Positions 13,401 through 28,400 are shown, counted from the first letter of the stretch. The stretch: DNA of 64,000 nt from Gorsachius magnificus (GCA_034008185.1 CM067109.1:60752801-60816800); one strand, 5' to 3'. The notes: generated by a model from the letters alone, not told the origin. Program-made: numbers and translations.

Positions 13401-16400
13401 TCTGAATGACCATCATCTACTTGCAGTCTTTTGTGTGCTTTTACTTGTACTTCATTGCTCTTCTTAGATTAACTAAAAATTAACAAGTGAAAGGCACAAT
13501 TTTATTTAAGTTTCTTTTTGCTGATGCCTGCCTCCATCACCACCCCACATGGGTAGTTAAGTGAGAATGCTGAAAGAAAAGCTTTGATGAGTGGGAAGAG
13601 GAGTTTGCAATTTTTGCTGGAGGACTCCATAAACTGTGGATATCTGAGAATTCCTTCAGGTCTCTGAGTGTTGAAAGTCTTGCTTGAACAAGAGATTTTC
13701 CCCTTACTTTCCACAGGTACTAACATTATTTCTGGTGGCAGGCTTATAGGTAGTGCTGTAGGCAAATTCCAGGATTTTTGCCTGTGCAGATCAGACTGGC
13801 ATTATGGGCAAAGTGATAAAAAGAAGCCCACGTGTTAGAGGCTTGCTAATAAGAATTTTTTGAGACAGTTGCTGCAGCAAGTTAGAATCTTCCTTGAAGA
13901 TGCCTTTAAAAATCTTAATACAGCATTGAAATCTCCTGGTAAAAGCACTAGTAGACCTTCTGTAACCCAGAAAACCCAACATCAACATGTAGCAGTGAGA
14001 GGCAAAAAAACCCATAGGAGATTGCTAAAAATGCAGATAAGTGCAGCTGGGAATGCCACTTAAAAGCTGAAGATGAGATCTGGAAGCAGCACTTGATGTT
14101 GCTCCAGAGATAATCCTGGTAAGCAGGTGAATGATGAGTGGGGTAAAAGCCTTTTTCATATTTGTAAAATTTGCTTTTTTGGAGGAATACCTTTGAATTA
14201 TGAAATAAATAGTATCTGCACCTCAGAGTTGTCCTAGGTAAGTCAAATCTAAACAGACTTTTTCTCAAAGCAGAAAAAAATTCCATTCATCTTTCATTAG
14301 AGGATACCAGAAAGAAGGATACTGATGATAGGTAAAAAAACTCCCCTAAAACTTCCAGTCTGTGAAGTTTTGGATAGTTAGAAGATTTGTGATTAATTAA
14401 ATATGTGAAACTTTTATGTTGGATTTTGCCATATAGAAGGGGAGTGGACTAGATCGAACTGGGCACTATTTACATCAACAGACATTATAACTATATTTGC
14501 CAGTCAAGTATGGACCGTTGTGAAATCTTAATGGGCTGTAAATAAACAGATCTTTTCTTTCTATCTTTCTAAAGTGGGAGCTGGATGCCAAAGAGGGTTG
14601 ATGAGAGAGGCTGGATCGGGCACTGATAGTATGTAGGGATGAAAAGGGACTCGGTGTTATGTTGTGTCATCTGTCCCACAAGAAACTAATTACCAGTCTT
14701 AGCTTGTCAGGCCACCTTTACTTAATCGGAAAAGGGACATGTATAAATTATATCTGTTTGATAAATAACCTTCCACACGCTGCTTCTCCTCTGAGTATTT
14801 GAGAAACTTGGTTTGCAGAAAGAAAAGTTGATTCATTTTCCACATTATTTCAGCTGAAGCTTTTTTTTGCTACTCATGATGCCAGCAATACTGGTAATTA
14901 TTGCCATAATAAGCACCATAAAGTAAAATGTTTCTGTGCACTAAGCCTAAAGAGGCAACTAATTGCAGGCCCACACGATACTCCTGATATTCATTTAAAC
15001 TTTTCTTTCAGCCTGCCCTTTGCTGAAAATTTTAGTGTAAGCTCTCCTACAGTAACTCCTCTCAGTTGCTTTATTCAGTGCCACTGTGGTCTTCCATGAT
15101 TATTTTCTGTGGCGTTCACTGACACACCATAGGAACAGTCAGCAACCACTAATCAGCTATGCCTCACTGGAACTGGGTTTGCCAGGAAAAATTAACATCT
15201 TCATTTTATACCGGCAGAGCAGAGCGGCTCCCACACAGCAAAGACACCGCAGAGCCAGGATGCCCTCCTCGCTCACGCTCCTGACCCTGCTGTTCTGCTT
15301 CACCTACCCTCTTCCTGACCATAAGAAAGCATCAGGATTCCAGAAGTTACCACAGATTTCCTCTGGTTTTCTGTCTGGGTTGTTGATTCTTGAATTCTTT
15401 ACAAAGGCACTTTTGAAAATAATCATTTGCAATTTGGCATTCCACGAGGATGTTTCCAAAAAGCCAATTCCTCTCTATTACTGCCTGTACCCTGGGACAG
15501 CATAGCTGTACTTCTAAATTACTCTCCCTCCCCTCAGGGTCTTTATATCAACAACTTTGCCTTGTTATGTCTTATATAAAACAAAAATTGCTTCCTGATA
15601 TCTGCCCAGCTGTTATTTTTTTTCTCTCTTTCTTCCCATGTACCATGCAGTTGTCTGTCTTAACATTTGAGAATATGTAATTTAAAACTATCGGGAAAAG
15701 TATGGAAAATATCCATAGTACAAATTCCAGAGGCAAATTACATATTTGACTCAGAACTGTATTTTAAAAAAATTGCAGCTTAGGTTTTAAAGAAAAAAAA
15801 AGCAGCTAAATAAAATTACTTTCTTATTGGTACTATGAGAGGTGAATCTAAAAGACAGGTTCCATATCAATTCACACCTTTCAGCAATCCTTCTTCTGAG
15901 ATGTTCATGTTTAGGTCTCTTACCTGATCATACCTGGCCTCTACTTTAGATATACTTGTCTCAAACAATTCAAAAGAGAATTCAAAGAAATGGTTTCTGA
16001 TCTGAGAAAATCACTGAGGAAAAAATACAAGAACTTCATTATAGTAAGGTTTCTAGTTGCAACTGTTAATATGTTTAAGTAACCTGGGAAATTAAATGTA
16101 TCTTTCTTTTTTGTGGAAAGTACTAGGACAAGAGAAACCAGATACTGAACTAGACAGAATATTGCTAAAGGAAATAATGGTCTTGTTGTATTGTGGGAAA
16201 GCAATCTCCAAGTTGAAAAATCACTTCTGAGTACATGCTCAACAGGAAGTAACTTTTCACAAAGCCCTAGTGAACATGCATTCTTAATATTATATCCTTA
16301 ATATATCCTAATGAAATACATGATAAAGCATGTAGCTTAAAGAATGCACAATACAGCTGAGATTATGTTGGATTTCAAGATTTGATATTTCCACTTTTTA

Positions 16401-19400
16401 ATTCTGGGAGATTTTCACTTCAAATTTAAAACTGTATGAGAACACTTCTGCTTTTAATTTTTTACAAACAGAATTACCATTAAAAATGTGTTTACTAGAA
16501 CAAAGGATTATAAACTGCCATACACTCTGGGTAAATGTGTCTTCAGTGACGAAGAAACCTGAGTGTTAACTCCGGTTATGAAAGTCAATGAACTTTAATG
16601 AAAACTTTGTAGAAGGGGTAAAAACTGTCTTCGGCTTGGACTGATTTGGTCTGCTCTGATAAGGTCTAGCTAATCTAAAGCTTGTATACCCGCTTTGGGA
16701 AGCAATCATCCTCAGTCAGGTGGATACATAGACCTATAGGTCCCCTAAAGAATCCTCCTTCTCCTGGCTCGGACATCTTTTTTCTATGGCAACCTCCGGC
16801 AATCTGAAGGGCCATAGCAACTTTTTAGGTCACACTTGCTTGAACTTGGTTTATCAAACTTGGCACAAAACTAGTCTAGAGGGAAAGAAGCAGGTAAATA
16901 AATAGCTTTAGGGTATCCTTGCACGCATGCCTGCTGGGCTGTGCTTAACCATCTTTTTTAGCAAAGCCACACAAGAGGACCAAAAGGTTTAGATTACACA
17001 AATAAATGCTTGCGGCTTATGAGCAGCTGCAGACGGACTTCCACCGAAATTCAGGGGAATCAGTGCAACAAAGGACTGGTCCTTTTTGTGGTTTTGTTCC
17101 TTTTCTTATACATGGGAAATCTGACTCTGTGATCTTACTATTTTTACTATTAATCTTCTGAGGAAGAATGCTTGGCAGGGAAGCAGAGAGGAGTCTTTTG
17201 TGCAGGGCCAAAGGGTATTGATAATTAGAAAAAATTCCCGTGTTACATTCTTACAAGCTGTCATGACTGCAAGTAAGCTTTTTACTAGGGAAAAAATGTA
17301 AAAAATCATAAAAATAATGCCTCTAATTGTGATGACAACCATATTCCAATAACATTTTTATCCCAAGAGAATTTTTCTCATCTCACTAGCACTTGAGACA
17401 TGTGTTGATCATGGGATGGTATCAATGACAATTTGTTTTCTCACACTTTCTCACATTTAATGAGGCAAAACACAATCTGAGGGGCAGAAACAACCATTTC
17501 AAATCAGTCCTTACAATATGGAGGTGCTAAACAGAGGTCTTTTTCTACACAGTACATCCTCAGGATGAGAAAGACGTTGATTTATGTAGGCTAAACAACA
17601 CTGTAAACAATAGCAACAGAATATTTTCCTACTTCATTTTACTCCTTTAGAGCCCAGTCTCTTTTAAAATTATAGCTGACTGACCTTGCAGGACAAGGAT
17701 CCAGGTTACACTCTTGAAGTTTTGGCTTTGGCTTGATATTTTCAGGATAATAGTGACAGTATTGATCTGCTACTACCCGGCTGCTTCTCAGATCAAAACA
17801 TTCAGCAGATGTCAGCTGGTAACCTGCAATACACAGTGGAAGAAATAATCTGTGATGTGGTGTTCTTCCTGTTTCTCCCTGAAGTGCATCTAAGTCCTGG
17901 TTTGGTAAAAAGCAAACTGAAAATACCAGTCCTTTCGGACATAACAGCTGCTGTTTCAGAGACCAAACTGAAAGCAACAATGTAAATCACATGTAATAGG
18001 GAACAAAAGCTAACTGGTATGGTAAACTAAAAATTCAGAAGCCCAGAGCAAAAAAAACCCCAAAGGCCAAGGTTTCTTGGTCAACAAGACTCATACAACT
18101 GGTTTCAGTTCAGAGGGTAAATCTGCTGGTGGGGATGGGGGCAAATGGCCTCTTGTGATTGCAAAGCAGGCCCAAATCCCATCAGCCCTTAATGTCTGAC
18201 AGCTGTAGCATTAAATGCAGTCATGTGGATATCAAAATGCATTTTATATACAGAACCTGGTGTGCTGCTAAAAATTCTACAGGCTACTACCACTGTTGCT
18301 ACATCCCTCCCTTCATTTAGATGTAACTACTTTCATTTTCAGATTTTGCCCATTTTAAAGGTCCAAATCTCAGTGCAGCAGCTGGGACAGATCCTGTATG
18401 TAGATGACTGTTTCTGGAATACTGTGGTAATTCATTACCTCCTCCACAGGATGCTGAACAAGGAAAAAAATCAGTTTCCCTCCATCGGTGAATGATAGGC
18501 TGATAGAAGATAAACTGAACTGAACTGTCAGCAGCACCAGCATAGCGGATCTGAAAAAGATGTAATGCCAAAGAGTCAACCTGACATAAATACTGAGAAG
18601 AAACATTCTGCCACGTGCATCTTGCAGCTTTGAAATGTCTTGCAGCTACCTCAAATACCAGAGCTACTTTGCAATAGGAAAATGAAATGCACAAACCAGA
18701 GCATTGATCGGTGGCAAAATCTTGGCTGCAAAACACAGTCAAATAAATTTCTGGGCATGATCAGTGGCATTTCTGACCATTCTGAGACTGTGTTCTGAAA
18801 TAAAGAATGCATGGTAAATGTGTGGTTAGTGCTACTGAATAATTTTATGGGGACAGAGGATATGGACTGATCTTTATTCCATCAGAAAATCACCTGCTGT
18901 CCCTGCCACATTGCCACAGATTTTAGATCTTCATTATCCCCCAAACACCTTTTGAGACCATGTATTAGATAGTTCAGAGTAAAAATAGGAGGCTGTGCTG
19001 TGAGAAAGACAAAAGTATAAAAATTACAATTCAAGATTTTTTTGTTTCTGAGGTGAGATCTCTTTTTCTTCCTTCTTTGGGGTGCTGTCATTATGATAAG
19101 ACCATCCTTCTGCTTACTTTATTTTGGCTGCAAAAATGCTCCTTTCAGTCATAGATGTGTATTCCTGGCTGGAGCTAAACTCATGTACAGAAATCACTCT
19201 TTAGAGCCTACGAGTACTGCCAACTTTTAAGTCACCTGAGCTTCACTTTGTTTCCAGTACTTTGTGTGCAGAATGGATTACCCACGTAAACAAGAGTTTG
19301 TAGTGCAAGGAGTGCAATAAGAAAAGAGACCTCCACACTGCTAAAGCAACACCACTTGCACCTGGCCCAGGAAAAAAAAAATCCATCTTGCTTGATAGCG

Positions 19401-22400
19401 GTGCTGATTAATACAGTTATGGGGACTTCAAAATTTCTGCAGGGCATCCCCTGTCCTTAACTCTAAGCCCCTGATGAATAGCTGGCAAGGGAAGAACAAC
19501 AATGCTGCTATTAAAAGCCTCTCCTAGTTAATTGTTTGTCCTAGGATATAATGTATTGGCATTGCTTGGACATCTCTCCATTAGTGGCATGATGTCATCA
19601 CAGGAGAGAAAACTGCCAGACCACGGCCAGAAAAGAGGGACCCTTCTCCAAGTCAGTACTCCTGCTCTCAGGAGCAATCCTCCTGTTCTTTTTTTCAGAC
19701 AGCTTAAAATGTTTCAGCACTACCTCCTTTTTCTTTTCCCACATTTTGAACAAATTTCCCTGTCTTTCCTTTTCTCTCTTACCAAACACAGAGAGACACC
19801 ATCAACGAGTAGACTGTGAAACAGAAGCAAAAATATGACAAATTGAGCTGAACAGCATAATCTGGGTTGTTTGTTTTGTTTTCCCCTGTAGATGGACAGA
19901 AACATGATTACAAATCAAAGTATATCTTGAAGAGAAGGAGGAAGGCAAAAATACTCCAGGATATGTTGATGGCTGTAAGAGATCTGTCCCACTGAGACTA
20001 AGGCTGCCCTTTTCTAATTAGAGTAAACAGTGATGTAAATTCCCAACAGGAAAAAAAAAATACAGCTGTAGCAATACAGCTTCTTCAGCAAATGGGAGGC
20101 CTTTTGCATGGATTAATATCATTTGAGTCTCTGTCTCAGAAACAGGATATCTAATTCCTTGTGCAGGGAGGGTGCATTAATCACACACTTCAGAAGGGTC
20201 TTTCTGGGCTCATAAAAGCCTCATGCACTCCAGAGAAAAATACGCTATTGTGCTGGAAGCCATTTGGGGAGGTCTCCTGTCTCAATGTGCAGAAAAGCAT
20301 TCACTGGGGGGAATTCTGTTCTTACTCTTGGTTTTTTAAGGATCATCAGTGATTCTTAAACTCAGAAGATCTACTGAGCAGTATGGTCTTCAGTGAATTG
20401 TGAAGAACAGACCAAGAGTTCACACAGAGCTTACTATAAAAAGGAAGGGCAGGAAAAAGAGTTCACAAATAATAATAAAAAAAATAAAATCAGGAAAACA
20501 GGAGAGTAGTTCTCCCTGCAGACTATTCCTGCATGTCTGCAGAATTATCTGTTCTGACACAGCGAAGGACAGATGTACATCTTTTCCAACCCGAAGTATA
20601 AATCAGTCACACAGCCATGATCACAACCAGTCATGATCACAACATGGGAAAGAATTACAATGAGCCACAGCATGAGTTAAAATGACAGAAAACAACCAAG
20701 TGAAAGAAGCAGGTATGGTATTGTTTATTTTTTTAAGGAGTACTGTAAGCAGAAAAGGAACCATATATGGTGATTCAACATAGCAGTTTTGGTTTTTTTT
20801 ATTTTGTTTGACAGTTTGTTAAAGAGAAGCTCTTCATCCAGGAGAAAACATCAGTGGCTGCTTGATCCTTGCAAAACTCAAAGTGAGACTTAATAGCTAA
20901 AAGCTTTAAGAAATGTCGCTTCTACATGAGCAATCTAACAAAAGGTCTATCATTAGTCCTCTAACTAACAGTGAGTTTTGAATCCTTAGGTCACTGAACC
21001 AGAAAAAAGGCATTTCTTCCATTACATTTGCAAATAAAATCCTATCTAAATTCATTAACAGCAGACAGTGGAAGTACTCAGATCTTGGAGAGCACTCAGC
21101 CCTGCATTTGTGCATTGCAACCCCCTAAGAGATCATCCTTGACTTCCTTTATGTTTCAAGGGAGTTTGGAATATTCAAAGCATCAGAGCAGCCCTCACCA
21201 CTTTGTAAGACCCAAGAGGATACCACCATTCTTATAAAGAGTCGATTAAAATTAGAGTCCTCAGACCATCCACCAAAAATTAACTGTCCCCCAAACTGGG
21301 AACAGGGAAGGGGAATTATTACTGCATACCACCTTTTGTCTTAGAAAATTTGATCTGGTGTATTATGATCTAGCTCCATGCTACCATGCTTATTAAAAAA
21401 GTTCTAATGGATTTTTCCACATTATTATTATAAATGCTTTCTGCAGATGCCAAATTCCAAATAATTGGTTTTGATTTATTAATGAGAAATTCAATGTCGG
21501 AGTCTTCTAAGTAACATACAAAGAAACTGGGAATGAGGGTGTGGAGAGCTATCCTCATGTGGCATATGTAATTTTGTGCTTTTCATGTCAGTAAAAACAA
21601 AGTTTTTGTATGATGCTTTCCTTTCTCTACTTAGAGTGCTTTAATATTCCTGTTTTTATGTAGTGACACCTTGCATTGAATAAGAAGGATGTGCAAGAGA
21701 CTTGTTGCTGTTCATAACTTGTTCATGAAGCAGAAATACCAGCCAGACATCATCATGGAAAAATAATTTTATAAGCTTGTTTAAAATAAAATAAGAAGTA
21801 CAAAAAATTTAAATCATGAGACATGCTGAAGGCTTTCAAGCATGCTGTCTAACACAGGATGACTCTTCTGAGCTTGCCTTTTAATTTTCTTGGAATGATA
21901 AAGTGAGCTCTGCCTTTGAGCTCCAGGGAACATGTCTACCCTCCACTTCCACATTAATGTCCCTTGATTGTGACAGTCCTGTGTTGGATCACCTTGGGTT
22001 TTGGGGTTGTCTTTATATGGAAGACAGCTCACTCTGTTGCTTCCCAATTCAGCCTCTAAATCAGCCACAGAAATCACTGTGAAATTACATTATCATGAAT
22101 TTACATGCTTTTCAAAGCATCTCTGAATTGAACTTTGTCACCATGCTCCAATCTTGGATTAAGCTGTGTTCCTTTAGGTGATTAGGATGACTGATAAAAA
22201 GCCTTTCACTAAATCTCTCACAAAGCCAGAACAGAAAGCTAGAAGGTTCAAATCTTTTCTCAAATTCCATTTTTCTCCCCAAAGGAAGAATAAAATAGAA
22301 AATCAGTGTAATGGACTGGCTAGGACAGTTGGCAGCAACAGAGCCTGCTGTATCATCTATAACAGCTCTGATAATCAATACAGAATCCACTACTAAGTGC

Positions 22401-25400
22401 AACGAAAGCAGAATTTTCTCAAGTGAGAAGACCAAAGTTATTTCACAGAACAAAGGGCAACCCCAAATACACCAAAAGCAGCCCTGCTACATCTCTTCTG
22501 TGGATACCACCCATAACACCCCACTCATCTATGGCAAGTCCATTTCATCCGCCACCACCATGCTCCCAGGGTAAGAGAATTCAACTTTGAGTAAGCCACC
22601 TTAATATCCACTGCTGAATATTTATTAACCTTAATTTAATCATGAAAACACCTAAGAAATTAGTGTAAAAAATAATATCCTGTTGTGATAGATACTGTAT
22701 AAAAATAAAGCTAACAAAATAAAAAGGCAATGTCTGCCACAAAAAAAATTATTAAAATTATGAAAACTGACCAAGGTTGGCACCAAAGCTTCATAGTACT
22801 TAGAACTGATTTTTTAAATAGTTAAGACTTGAGGAATTTATATACGCTACCAGAGAAAAGTTACAGAAAAAAAGAAAAATTACAAAGAACAATTTGTCAG
22901 AAGAATAGAAAATAACATCTTTAAGAAACTTTCTCTATTGCCTCAAATTAGAACCTGGCAGTAGATTTCAGATCAATAGCATTTTAAAGAAGTATGTAAG
23001 ATTAACGTTAACACATCTCCAGATCCAAACAGCATTCACCCAGCAGTTTCAAATTGTGTACTCTTTAAAGAGCATAGGAATGGAAATTGCATATATCACA
23101 TTTAGCCTATTTTTACAAACAAGCTATTGTTAAAACCACAGGAAAACAGAAAATTGTAACAACATTTTTTAGAAGGGGCTTCATGAGTAATGCATGAAAC
23201 CGCAGACCAATAATCTCTACATCTGTTAACAGGTCAGTAGGTAGAATGAAAATAAAGAACAGAACTCAAAAGATGGGTGCCTGAGAAAGGTGATGCTTTC
23301 TGAGCACTTTGTCAAAGATTCATGCTAAGGAAAAAAATGGTAGCTAAAAATGAAACTCTCTGTGAAAGCACTCAAAGCTTTGGCAGACTAAATTCAAATT
23401 CAGTAAAAAAGAAGTAATGCCTATGGGAGAAAACAATTAATTATATATGCTAAATATACATGAAAATGTTCTCCACTTCAGCTACTATTAAGAATGGTAA
23501 TAGGATTGTTATAGGCATTCCTCTGAAAATATCAGCTCATTGTGCAGCAACAGTTAAAAAGGTTGATGGAATATTACAGAGAGAAAGGAAAAAGGAGAGA
23601 ACATTACACAGCCAAGTAGAATACATTTGCGTTCTAATCATGTGTAGTTTACTCTTTCTCAACATACATATTTAGATATCATGTAATTACTATATTAAAT
23701 GTTAAATAATTTTATTACATTTTATTAAATGACACATTTATTTATAGGAAATGGATATTTCCAAAATTTACATTTATATATTTAAATATTAGCCAGAAAT
23801 TATGTATATGATAAAAATCATGAATATATAACTACAGTGGAACCAGAAAAAGGACAGGAAGGGAAATAAGGGTAACACTTGTATGGCCTTTTTATAAAGG
23901 TTAAATAGGAAAGTAGGACACTAGGAAAGAGGCAACTGATGATGACAGCAATCTGAAATATAGAAATAGTGGAGAAAGGGGGTAAACTGTAGTAATAATT
24001 TCCTGCTTCTCAGACGGGTAAAACCAGAAAGAATCAGTGAAAATATAGCACCAAGGGTTTAAAAATGAGATGTATTCTGTATTTTACACAGTGCACGACA
24101 AGTTCATTGTGGGACTCATCTGTCAAGCTAAATGTTGCCAAAAGGGCAAATATAGCACAAAAGGGCCTATAGAAATTCCTGAAGGCTTTCTCATTTGAGT
24201 CATTAGACACAACAGTCCAAATGCAACAGAAGGGTCTACAAGCAGAGGGTAACCTTGATCTGTTTCTTGCACTCTTTCTTTCAGAATCTGGAACCAGTTC
24301 CTCTCTGAAACAGAAACCTGAGCGAAGCAGACTTTTTGCTTGACCTACTATGGCAGTTCCAATGTACTTATAGATGGAATATATTGATTAAGAGAATGAT
24401 CATGTTCTAAGAATGACTAATTGAAATTATTTATATTGAACAGAAGAAAAAGGTAGATATGAAATAGAATCTGTACATTGTTTTCAAAAAGACTTCTTTC
24501 TACATGGCTTTCGATAAATTCTACCACATCTGCCCAAAAAGGAGAAAAAGGGTAGAATTTTTTCTGCACTTGTCACAAGATCAAGTCAAGACAAATAATA
24601 ATTAGGTCTCTCAGGCTGGTCGTTACTTGCAAGTTTGACCTAGAAATTATTACCACAATTGTATATATTTTTTAGAAATCAGGAAATTAGAATGGGTGAT
24701 TTTTATGACTATTGCCAAAAAGAAGTATTGAATGCAAACATAGGTTGATAAAAGCCAGTGATACAGACCATGTTACAGAAGTGCTTCCAGCTAAGTCCTA
24801 TCTGCACACTGCAGAAGTGACCTCAGGAAGACACGTATCTCAAGAGGTAGTATTGTTTTATGATGAAGGCACTATATTCCAATGGTCTCTTCTAGATTAA
24901 GCAAAGTGTTTCAGTCATTTGACCATGGTAACACAAAACTTGACTCAGTCAAAACTAAACTTTAACTCTTACTATTTCTGTGTGCTCAGCCTTAATACTA
25001 GCTCATCTACTCCCAGGAGCACCATCCTAACCCTGATCTACCAGTGCTTCCAAGACTAGATCCTTCACCACTTCATGCCTGACCTGCAGCCTTCTCTCAA
25101 ATATGAGACATAATCTCCTCCAGAAACCTTTGCCAGCATCAGAACTAAATTACACAGAAGACCCTTACTGTCGTCACCCCCAATACTCATATGGCAATAT
25201 TTCTAAAATCCAACAATAAGCCAGCCATAAACAGTAGGTCCTTGCTGCTAGAGTAGATTTGCATCTTTTGGCCTCTGCCCTAAAACAAGTATTGAAGTAA
25301 TTTCTTATTTCATTCCACAAGGTAAATCACCGTATGGTCCTAGTTCAAAAGTGATTATTTAATCCAATCCTGGCCCTAGCCTGACAAGGCCCATCAACCT

Positions 25401-28400
25401 CCCTGCCAGCTGGTGCCTGTACATGCGTTATCTCCTGCATGCCCTTGCAAGTCCCAGGAAGTCTAGGCTAAGCCCCAGCCTTATTTTCTTTTGTTAACCT
25501 GGACTCTAATCAAATACATTTCTCTCACTAGCAGTTTCTGCCAGTGCTAGATCACAACTAAGACAATAACTATCTGGCTAGCTCCAGTGCTCTGCGTAAC
25601 TCAGCATCCAGTTTTAAGCTCTATTTTATGACTTTTTGGACAACTGGTGGCCAAAATCCTAATCTCAGCAGTAACTCTGCTCAAAAGAACCCAGTCTGCA
25701 CCATTTCTAAATCAGCCAGCAGCACCTCCAGCCACCAGCACAAAAAAATAGCCAGGCAGTCTCTTCTGGCAGCAGCCCTTATCCAAAGCTTGTCAGACCT
25801 AGCACTACAAAAGACAATATCAATACAAACCCAATCCTAATCCACATACCTCTGACAGCCGCAACACAAGCATTTATCCAATCCAACCCTCTACATTCCT
25901 GATGCAAAGCTGTTGGTCCATGCAGGGCCTCTGAACGAACCTTCACCTTGATACCTGGGATTGAAAACAACATAAACCTAGTCTAGTCTAGATCTAGGTC
26001 AACAGTGGTTTCTCCTCCAAAACAGCCTCAAGCTTGGACAACATCCTTTACTAGACCTTGTTTTAAACCCATTGGTCTTTGCTGTCTCACACCTGAGCCA
26101 CAGGGCTAGGGCCCTAGCTATGTGAAAACCACAGCCGGCAAAAGAAACTTGAACAGGCTGTGCTTTGCCAGCCCTAGTCCTTCCCTGGCAACCCCTACTG
26201 GCTGTTTCAGTAACCCTATAACTCAGGTGGTTCATATTTGCAGTGCTGATTGCTTTAAATAGTCTACCAGTGATGACTGTTAGCATTACAGTATCAGCTG
26301 TAGACCCCATCTGAGAGTATTGATTCATCCTGCCCAAAGGAGTGCAGATGTGTGACTTGAAATGGTCACTCTGAAGTTTCTCTATTTTGTGTCTGAAGCA
26401 GACAATATTGACAGAGGAGACTTTTTAACACAGACAGGTGAATACGTGACCTAGGCAACACAGCAGACCAGTGGCAGCTCTACCAGTAAAGGACAAGTCC
26501 CCCTATGTGATATTACTGCTCTGTTCTCTAGATCCGTGTCAGCCAGAACTATTTCCAAGTGAAAGTGATCTTCATTTCACCAGGATTTTATCAAATATGA
26601 CAGTTTTTTTCTTTTAGGAAAAAGGCATTTTTATACGTGTGAATAAGAATTTTGTATTGCAAACATCAAAACAGAGTAATCCTCAGAATTTAGGAAAAAA
26701 ATTCAAGTGGAATTTAAGTTTGCTGGCATCTTTTCCAAGTCTTCTGCCTTTCAAACATTAAAAGTTTATAACAGAGATTTACAATTCTCAAACTATGAAT
26801 ATAAAAATTAAGAACTTGAAAAGCCCCGGTTGTACTCTCATTTTGTTATAACACCTTTATTTTTAGAGCTGTTTTAGTGAATTATTTTTACCATTTATAT
26901 ATCTTGTGAAAAGATTGCCAAGAGTTTAGAACACGAGGAATGTACCACTGACTATTACGAGGTCAAGAAACCTAGCAATTACACAATTCAGCTGTTACAG
27001 AAACAGCATGAGGTTTCTTCTTGCAATTTTAAAGCACTCCATGTCACCAATAAAGAAACTTAGATGTCAAGTCCCACAGTGAGTTTCTACTTCTGAGTTA
27101 TATCCAGGTGTCTAATTTGACCTCTCTGAATATGAACATTCAGGGTCAACTGAGAAAGATTGTAACAGTCATTCTGAAGACAATGATCCTAAACCTAGGG
27201 TTCTGCTATGTCTACAAACTCATTTAGATCTGTTTGCATAAAACTGCCTTGTCCCAGAAAAGTAAATCTTGACACCCAAAGAGATCCTACTTTGTAAGGA
27301 AAACTTGCTAATACCACAGAAAAGCCTTACGTCTGATTTTTTAAAGAAAAGTACTTTACCTTCACAAGCTGAAGGCAAAATGGTCATGACTAGATTAAGT
27401 ATGGAAAGCAGTTCCAAGTTTGACATAACTGAGAGATACACATGCATTTTGGTACTCCTGTATTAGCCTTATTTGTATGTACACTCCTATATCCAAGAAA
27501 ATCTAACAAGTTAAATACCCAGAAGAGAAGAAATTTTGTTAGAAAAATAATTAAATAGTATAGAACAATATCCTTGTTGCATAAAGTAATACATAAACTA
27601 TCTTCTGTAGCTGTTTATTGAAAAACTAGCTGGGATTCAAATGCAAGGAATTTTTAAGTGCCTGATGTGAGGCAAAATCCAATGCTAAACTTAGAACAGA
27701 TCCTACAAATGTAAACAGGGTTTTTCTTTGTGCATTTTTCTATATTCACATAAGATAACAGATATGTCAATAAATTAACACCTGCTGAGCCATGCTACTC
27801 TGACATTCAAAAGGCGCAAACACATACAATAACTATTAAAATAGTTTAATCTCAGCTCAGCAGTGTCTGGTCTGCCCATGCCTAGCCAGCTTGTATGCTT
27901 ATATTGGCCAGACAGTCATCACAGAAGTAGGGTACCGCCTTTGATTTAATCAGTGCTTCTTATCTTGCTTTGATGGAGATGGAAACAAAAGCACCAAGGG
28001 ATAAAGGTATTTCCCCTGTCATAAAAGGTAACAGTGGAAAAACCAGGAACAGAGTCCAGCCCTCCTGTTACCATTTCAGGGCCGTAGGTCTACAAGATCA
28101 TCTGTCCCCAGTAGGCATGTTCTATCTAACCAGGCTGCCTTAAATCCACATACAGCACAAATAATGCAAAGTGAGCAATACTGTTTACATCACACTGATG
28201 TTCGTCATCTGGATATCATCTGTAATACAGCTAAAATTGTTTTGGACATTCTGAATTGACCAGTATTTGTTTTATCAAGGCATTTTCATTCTGACCTTCA
28301 AAGAGAAAGGAATGCATTCTTCAGGTCAAGCTTCTCCTTGTGAACCAGTCCTGATAATTTCAGCTTGCTTTTCGTGCTGCTGATATACCAAGATGGGTAG

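Larger units (their letters stand above)
6788..17684 (-). other. ADAMTSL1 intron F-G (10897 bases)
   Basis: This long intron holds a small TTTG microsatellite (about 7448-7466), a 14-base-arm hairpin (8818-8853) and a possible L2/MIR fragment (about 8960-9010). It also holds a GC-rich block (about 9850-10400) and a plus-strand signal-peptide-like stretch near 15260. The rest is AT-rich sequence without recognised coding potential. Confidence 0.9.

Noticed and set aside
20615..20645. Two CATGATCACAAC units as a tandem repeat or regulatory array
   Set aside because: There are only two short copies; too little to support a function.
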